Notes under the pieces: generated by a model
Seen by the model: the letters and a program-made list of their open reading frames with translations, nothing else
The model's database searches: none
What the model was told of the DNA's origin: nothing
Made by a program: the position numbers and the translations under genes
From: Candidula unifasciata
Taxonomy: Eukaryota > Mollusca > Gastropoda > Stylommatophora > Geomitridae
NCBI GenBank assembly: GCA_905116865.2
Contig: CAJHNH020002029.1
Location: 15,001-79,000 of the forward strand
Direction of reading: 5' to 3'
Length of the DNA: 64,000 nt
In this document: piece by piece, positions 13,401-22,400 of the stretch
Position numbering within the stretch: the first letter of the stretch is position 1
Layout: every line of letters begins with the position of its first letter

Positions 13401-16400
13401 AGAGGATGCCTTCCAAGAGAAGAAAAAGGTCCTGGCGGTATGGGTTGACTTCAAACAAGCTTTTGACAAAGTCTGGAAAGATGGTCTCATTGCAAAACTG
13501 AAGAGAAAAGGAATCCAAGGAAACATGCTAAAATGGATCCAATCCTTCTTACACAGCAGGAGAACTAGAGTCAGTCTTGATGGCCAGCAGAGTAGAAAAG
13601 TGTTACTTCGACAAGGAGTACCACAGGGAGGAGTTATCTCTCCAACTCTCTTTCTTGTGTATATAAATGATCTGGTGAAAGACCTCCCTACAGGAGTAAA
13701 AGCTGCCCTGTATGCAGATGATCTGGCACTCGGGTGTACCGATGAACACACCACAGTGGCAAATATAAGAATGCAGCGAGCAGCAGATCTCTTGATGACA
13801 TGGGCAGAAAAATGGCATGTTGCCATCAACACAGACAAAACATCCACAACGCTTTTCTCTCTTTCCACCAGGGACAAAGCTGCTAGTATTCACCTAGGAA
13901 CATCCTTGCTAAAGGAAGAAAGCTTCCCCACTTATCTTGGAGTAACATTTGATAAAAGGCTCACATGGAGCAAACATATAGAAAATGTAGAAGGGAAGGC
14001 CAGGAGACGACTAGGCCTACTTGGAAAACTGGCAGGTACAGGATGGGGAGCGAATGGAAAAACCCTAAAGAAAGTTTATAATGGAGCGATAAGACCCCAC
14101 TTGGAGTTTGGTGCAACAGCATGGTCAACAGCTGCTAATTCCCATCTACAATCGTTAGACAGAGTGCAAAATCAAGCTCTTAGACTCATCACAGGATCCA
14201 TGAAAACTACACCAATCCTGAAGATGCAGAAAATAACTGCAATGCAGACATTGTCCTATAGAAGAGACACTAAAACTATGATCCAGATGGAGAAGTTTAA
14301 TAGTATGCAGTCACACCCAATGAATAAAAGGTTAGATGATCTGGCATTAGGGCGTCTCAAACGTAGCAGCTTTGTCCATCGGGGGAAAAGACTTAGAAGA
14401 CAGTATCAAGCTGATCTACCTATTAGAACAACACCACTGAAACCTACCCTATACCCTGTACCTTGGGAGCAAGTCAGTGATACAATACAGATAATGACTT
14501 CAGTCAATGGATTCACAACTGGAGATGAGTCCAATGATCTTCAAAAACGAACAGCTGCTCTTAGCATAATTCATGAAAACTATCCCGAACAGTCATGGAT
14601 ACATGTTTACACAGATGGATCAGCAACCAGTGCGGTTAAAAATGGGGGTGCTGGAGTCTTTATTACATACCCAGGCAACCACCGCCACACAAAGTGGATA
14701 CCCACTGGTAAATTCTGTTCCAACTACACAGCAGAGATTGTAGCACTAGAGCAGGCTGCCGAAATGTTACACAACACCAGTTCTGACTGCCACCAAGTAG
14801 TTATATTTACAGATGCGCTTTCAGTGCTTCAAGCCCTCAAGAGTGGCAAACTCCCTCACTTGAGATCAGAACTTGGCAAGGTGGCTGCCCAAAAGTGTAC
14901 TGTACTCCAGTGGGTGCCATCCCACTGTGGTATACCAGGAAACGAAACCGCAGATAAACTTGCTAAAAAAGGGGCAGAATGTGACCAGGAAGAGAATGCA
15001 GTAACATACTATGAGAAGAAAAGGGCCATCAAGGCTATTAGAAGTGAACAGAGTCTGGCCAGAGATGACTACCACTTACTTGACCGGCATGGGCAGGTCA
15101 TTGTCCTACGTCTCAGGACAGGACATAACAAACTTAACCAGCATATGCACAGGCTTCGTCTAAGTAGTTCACCTTTTTGCCCTTGTGGGCTATGTGTGCA
15201 GACTGCAGAACATGTCCTGCAAGACTGTCCCTTGTTCAGCCCATTAAGAAAGGAATACTGGCCCAGTGAGTCACCACTGTACACAAAGTTGTATGGGACT
15301 AAAAATGAACTCATTAAAACAGTCAAGTTTATCACAAGAACCTGTCTGTCGGTGTAAATCAGAAAGCGAACACAAGAAGAAGAAGAAGGACGTTGATCTA
15401 TACTTGGAAGTGTTTGCATTATCTCTGTTTATATAATATAGACAAATATTTCTCTTTACTTTATATAGACAAATATTTCTCTTTGCTTAATATAGACACA
15501 TATTTCTCTTTACATAATATAGACAAAATATTTCTCGTTACTTTATAAAGACAAATATTTCTCTTTACTTTATAAAGACAAATATTTCTCTTTACTTTAT
15601 ATAGACAAATATTTCTCTTCACTTTATATAGAAAAATATTTCTCTTTACTTTATATAGAAAAATATTTCTCTTTACTTTATATAGAAAAATATTTCTCTT
15701 TACTTTATATAGACAAATATTTCTGTTTATAGACAAATATTTATGTTTATAGACAAATATTTATGTTTATAGACAAATATTTCACTTTACGTAATATAGA
15801 CAAATATTTCTCTTCACTTTATATAGACAAATATTTATCTTCACTTTATATAGACAAATATTTATGTTTATAGACAAATATTTCTGTTTATAGACAAATA
15901 TTTCTGTTTATAGACAGATATTTCTGTTTATAGACAAATATTTCTCTTTACATAATATAGACAAATATTTCTCTTCACTCTATATAGACAAATATTTCTC
16001 TTTACTTTATATGGAAAATATTTCTGTTTATAAACAAAAATTTCACTTTACGTAATATAGACAGATATTAATCTTTACTTAATATAGACAAATATTTCTC
16101 TTTATTTTTTATAGACACATATTTCTCTTAATATAGATAAAAATGTCTCTTTACTTAATGTAGAAAAATATTTTTCTTTACTTAATATAGACATAAATTT
16201 CTCTTTACTTTATTTAGACAAATATTTCTCTTTACTTTTTATAGACAGGTATTTCTGTTTATAGACAAATGTTTCTCTTTACTTTATGTAGACAAATATT
16301 TCTCTTTACTTAATATAGACATATATTTCTCTTTACTTTATATAGACATATATTTCTCTTTACCTAATGTAGACATATATTTCTCTTTACTTAATGTAGA

Positions 16401-19400
16401 CATATATTTCTCTTTACTTAATATAGTCAAATATTTCTCTTTACTTAATATAGTCAAATATTTCTCTTTACTTAATATAGACATGTATTTCTCTTTACTT
16501 AATACATATGTATTTCTCTTTACTTAATAGACATATATTTCTATTTATTGACAAATATTTCTCTTTACTTACTATAGACAAAAATGTCTCTTTATACTTA
16601 TTATAGAGAGATACAACCTTCTACTTATAGACAAATATTTCTCTTTACTTAATGCAGACAAAAGCAACATTTTACAGTATTTCTATTACCTATATTTGAA
16701 TAGCAGTATTAGCCATTTACAATATTTTCTTTACCTTGTGCTTTGACAATCATGATTCTGTTGCATTGTTGTTCTTTACCTAGCTGTGGTCATCTATTTA
16801 ATTTTCCTTTGTTTGTGCACAGAGGTTTTATTTGGGCTCCACCACCACATATTTGGTACGCTTCTTGAGCTGAATTTGTACAGAATAATTTACATCAGTA
16901 TCTCCAACTGATCCACCCCGCACTGTAAATAAAAAAAAAAAATTATAAATACAAAATTGTTAAAAACTGTAAAACGGGTTGCTGATAACATTTTTGATCT
17001 AATGACTAGTTTGTACATCTAAAGTTAAGAATGTAGATTAATATGATAACTCCTGCATTTAATTATAGATTAAGAACACATTCCCTCCCAATTTTGATGC
17101 CATTTTATTGGGGGGGGGGGGGGGGGAGGGAGGGAGCGTCCTTGCCACATCTTCAAGGCAGGTGCCTCCTGAAAAAGGTTGGATACCGCTGATCCAGATT
17201 ATTATGTTTAATTCAAATTTTCTGTAATCAGGAATTGCGAATTGAAAGATTGACTCACCATGTGGGTTCTGGGGCCCACTTTTAGAGGGAAATAATAGAC
17301 GGCCCCCCCCAAAACAACCTTGTCATCAGAAACAACTAACTAGGGGTGTTTGTTTGGAGTTGGGCATTATCTGTCCGAGAAGTCAGGAACCACTGATTTG
17401 CATATAAATATTATAGATCTGTGAAATGGATATGCATGCAAAACTCTCAGTTCTGGAACAAGACTAAAGTCGAGAAGTGGGTGAACAACCAGAACTTTTC
17501 CTTTCCACCCACTGGAGTTTACAGCCGCTGGACTGCAAGAAAAAGACATGCTGTGATTCAGACAGTCACTATTTGGAAGTGACTTCAACAGGAGCAGGGA
17601 GCAGAAACCCTGTTCAACCATATAAAACAAATCATTGACCCATCTTGCATTTACAAAGTAGCCACTGTCCGGTTGGCTGGGTTCTTCACACTATTCAACT
17701 GAATTTATTTAGGGGCCACATTTTTTAAAAGGACGATCATCTTCCCTCCTCTAGTGATTGTTCCTGTGAGGAGTTAATTATAATGTTCCTATCTCAGCCT
17801 GGAAGGTGGCATAGACATGCTTCACCATGATAACTCCTAGGTCATGCAGTTGTATTAGTGTCAGAGATTCATTATTGTGCACAAGCCTAGTCTAAACAGG
17901 AATGAAGGTATCTGCTCTGTCCGTGCTTCTTCCTGTATTCTTTGTTGCATTGCTTGCCAGTGGGTTGGTTCATTCAGTACCTTTTATGTCATTATGCCCA
18001 TGAGTGTAGATCCAGGTGAAGCGTGGTTAGGTGCAATTTCCGAGTGCTTTCTGCCCATGGCATGTACTAGCTGTAGTGATTGTGTCTGCTTTATGTTCAT
18101 GGAGTCGTGGGCTACCATGGGTTAACATGTGCTAGCTGTAGTGATTGTGTCTGCTTTATGTTCATGTAGTCGTGGGCTACCATGGGTTAACATGTGCTAG
18201 CCATGGATACTTGTGGCAGTCTACTGCTCCCATCATCATCCTGTATCAGATCCTTTGCAGAACGTCGCTCTCATCACGGTCTGCCTAAAAGTAACTCGGT
18301 CTCTCTCCAGCTCTCCCGCCTCGCGCACTTTCAGTTCCCAGATGAGCAATATTGATAACAACACCTGTCATTGCATTTTTTTTGCAGATCAGTTGAAAAG
18401 TAATTATTTTATCTGCACTGCTAAATCAGTTAAAATATATGCGTAATGTTTCAAAAGTTAGTTTTGTATGTTTTTGTTACAGATGGGATGTTTGTGTATA
18501 TATTATGCTTTCTAGTTATGTCACATTTTATTTTCTTCACAATCTCCATCTTTTCCTTCTTCCAACTGTTCCTCTTTCTACTGTTTTCAAAGAGAATGGT
18601 TGACATCTACTCTTTAACCTGCCTAACTGAGAGGTAAGTATGCATGACTTTTATCATTTTTGTAAACTAAGATTTTACTTCTACTCCATTCAAAGTAGTA
18701 GTCTCTTCCTGTGGACCTTCCCCCTTCCGGGTCACACACATACACACACTACACTGGTTTTGTGTGGGTCATTGCAGGAACTCAGTGGCCTGTTCTATGT
18801 AGTTTACATATTATTAGAGTAACAAAAAAGTGTATTGATCGGGGGGCTTTCTGTTACTCGATTAATTCATAATATTTAACGGCCTCAAAGGTTCCCCCTC
18901 TGTTTATTTATATGTAGTTTACAGTGACTTCCAGAATTTTAGTGTGCAACTTGGCATTTCAGATTTATTACTTTTTTTTTAAAATCGAGGACTAACTTTG
19001 GAATTTGAGACAATCTTGTCCCATGTCCAGTCACACTATTATGTCTTGTCTTCTTGTTTCAGACATTGGACAAGAGAAGAAACAGCAGGAGCTCAAGCAG
19101 TCGATAAGCTGCTTCAAGAGAGATAGCCTCAAGCACGCCGAGACTCAGGAAAAGAACCCGTTGCCTGAAACAGAGGGTAAATATCTTGTCACTGCTAGTG
19201 TCATTCCAACAGAGGGTAAATATCTTGTCACTGCTAGTGTCATTCCAACAGAGGGTAAATATCTTGTCACTGCTAGTGTCATTCCAACAGAGGGTAAATA
19301 TCTTGTCACTGCTAGTGTCCCTCCAACAGAGGGTAAATATCTTGTCACTGTTAGTGTCCCTCCAACAGAGGGTAAATATCTTGTCACTGCTAGTGTCATT

Positions 19401-22400
19401 CCAACAGAGGGTAAATATCTTGTCACTGTTAGTGTCCCTCCAACAGAGGGTAAATATCTTGTCACTGTTAGTGTCCCTCCAACAGAGGGTAAATATCTTG
19501 TCACTGTTAGTTTCCCTCCAACAGAGGGTAAATATCTTGTCACTGTTAGTGTCCCTCCAACAGAGGGTAAATATCTTGTCACTGCTAGTGTCATTCCAAC
19601 AGAGGGTAAATATCTTGTCACTGCTAGTGTCCCTCCAACAGAGGGTAAATATCTTGTCACTGCTAGTGTCCCTCCAACAGAGGGTAAATATCTTGTCACT
19701 GCTAGTGTCATTCCAACAGAGGGTAAATATCTTGTCACTGCTAGTGTCATTCCAACAGAGGGTAAATATCTTGTCACTGCTAGTGTCATTCCAACAGAGG
19801 GTAAATATCTTGTCACTGCTAGTGTCATTCCAACAGAGGGTAAATATCTTGTCACTGCTAGTGTCCCTCCAACAGAGGGTAAATATCTTGTCACTGCTAG
19901 TGTCATTCCAACAGAGGGTAAATATCTTGTCACTGTTAGTGTCCCTCCAACAGAGGGTAAATATCTTGTCACTGTTAGTGTCCCTCCAACAGAGGGTAAA
20001 TATCTTGTCACTGTTAGTTTCCCTCCAACAGAGGGTAAATATCTTGTCACTGTTAGTGTCCCTCCAACAGAGGGTAAATATCTTGTCACTGCTAGTGTCA
20101 TTCCAACAGAGGGTAAATATCTTGTCACTGCTAGTGTCCCTCCAACAGAGGGTAAATATCTTGTCACTGCTAGTGTCCCTCCAACAGAGGGTAAATATCT
20201 TGTCACTGCTAGTGTCATTCCAACAGAGGGTAAATATCTTGTCACTGCTAGTGTCATTCCAACAGAGGGTAAATATCTTGTCACTGCTAGTGTCATTCCA
20301 ACAGAGGGTAAATATCTTGTCACTGCTAGTGTCATTCCAACAGAGGGTAAATATCTTGTCACTGCTAGTGTCCCTCCAACAGAGGGTAAATATCTTGTCA
20401 CTGCTAGTGTCACGAGAAGGAATAAGCAAACAGACAATGTATCAAACGGCACTCATAGAAAGAAGTAGAAAGATAGAAGAACACATTAGACAACATAGAA
20501 ATCGAAAGCTGTAGTTGCCGTGCCGGGAATCGAACCTGCTGTCACCTCCACATGGTGTGTGTGTGCCTCGCTGTGAAAACAAGTGCACTAAGAACATGAA
20601 CAACTAGACACCTCCATGAGAGAGAAGGAAAGAATGTCATTATTGGAACTTAATTACAGTAGGGTAAAAAAAATAATTTAAAAAAAAAAGGGGCGGGGGT
20701 GGAAGGGGTTTTTGAGAAGAGAGAGAAATTGGTGTACATCTTTCCTGTGTTTGTGTGTGTTCCAAGGCCCCACAATCTAACATAAGCATGTTGTAAACGA
20801 CAACTAATCAGTGATTTTTTCCCTCCGAAGTCTGACACGTTTACCTGAGCGGTGAGAAACTAACAGTCTGTATACACGTAAGCCAGATCTGTAAAATGAA
20901 TGCGCATGCAAAACTCAATTTCTAGAAGTGAACAGCAGGAATATCTGCTGGAGTTTACAGCCAGTGAATATGAGGAAGAAGATGATGTCCATCAGGGCAA
21001 GTCAGCTAAGTTTGCCCAGGGTGGAGGTTAGGACAAGAATTCTCGCATGCTATATGGAGCCAGTGTTATCGTGCAGGTTGTGATGCCTGGACAAATAAAT
21101 AAACAAGCCAACAAATTTCTGGAGGCCTCAGAGAGATGATTTTACAGAAGAATCCTTAGAATTCCTTGGAGAGCAGCCCGAATGTTTTGAAAGAGGCGAC
21201 TCAACAGGAGAGAACAAACATCAATTTTTAGACTTTGGACTGGACACTGTGGTCTTCGAGCACACCTGTACAGGATAGGCATAAAAGAATCTGCTGCCTG
21301 TTATTGTGGAGCAGAAAGACAAACCCCTGAACACATACTGCAGTACTGCCCTTACCTCTCCCAGCAAAGACTGGATCTGGCCCAAAGGAGCCACATTGCA
21401 AGAGAAGCTATGGGGGACCGGTGGCGACCTTAAACGCACAATCCTATTTCTGACCCAGACGGGACTCAATGTTTAGCATGACTGATATCGAACGCAGAAG
21501 AAGAAGAAGAAGAAAGAGGCGAGTGCATGAAGACAACTTATCACACATATCAGAAGGAGACATTCATCATGTTTTAGTCGTGTTATGAGAAGAAGGAAAA
21601 TGGAACATATTGTGACAGCTTGTATGAAGTGGCAGTTTTGATTGTAGTTTGTGACACCGTTGATATTATATTGTCCCTGTGTATGTTTTGGGGCCCCATT
21701 TTGTAAAAAAAACAGGAGAGTTGTGAGAATTTAGTCCCTCCTAACAAGCAACAAATTATTAGTTTGCTGACATTGGATGTGTTGGGCCAAAAGGCACAAA
21801 TATCGCAGCCTAACTGTAAACCACAACATGACAACCACCCTTTTAATGGTAAGCTGTTTGTCTGTCTGTGCCTGGAGGCTATTTAATTGTTCCTGTTTTC
21901 TTCAGCCATTGAGCAAGAGAAGAAAGATAACGAATTTCGGCAATCCATCGAAGGATTTGAGAAGACACATCTGAAACATGCTGAGACTGATGAGAAAAAC
22001 CCACTGCCCACTAGCGCAGGTATGTTGTTTTTGTTTCCTTGAAGTCACGATAATCTTTGCCGTTGTCGGTCCCAAGCTGGGATAATAAGGAGGAGGGTTG
22101 GGTGTGGGACTAGTTACCCCACCCTGTAACGGTTTTGTTGTGTGTATAGAAACTTGCAGATAGAATGGAACATTTGACTGTAAGCTCTGGGTGGCATGAA
22201 ATGGCCCAGCAGGACAATGAGGAAGTCCTGATACACTTGGTAGAAGCACATGTCATTTCATTGATAGGTAATGTCATGAGTGTGGTAAATCATCTTCTTC
22301 TTCTTATTCTTCTTCTCCTCCTCCTGCTGCTTCTTCTTCTTCTTCTCCTCCTCCTGCTGCTGCTGCTTCTTCTGTTGTGATTTTTGTGCTCTTCAGCCAA

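Noticed and set aside
10591..19062. An extra thymosin repeat hidden between exons 3 and 4
   Set aside because: No plus-strand frame in the interval shows the L-K-x-x-x-T and EKNPLP-type spacing.
19059..20452. Minus-strand frames of 435-456 codons
   Set aside because: Mirror readings of the stop-free 39-bp array. Only the plus frame continuous with exon 4 has a possible biological meaning.
21906..22019. A frameshift in thymosin exon 5
   Set aside because: On rereading, the exon is 114 bases and fully in frame; the first impression was a misreading of the line break.
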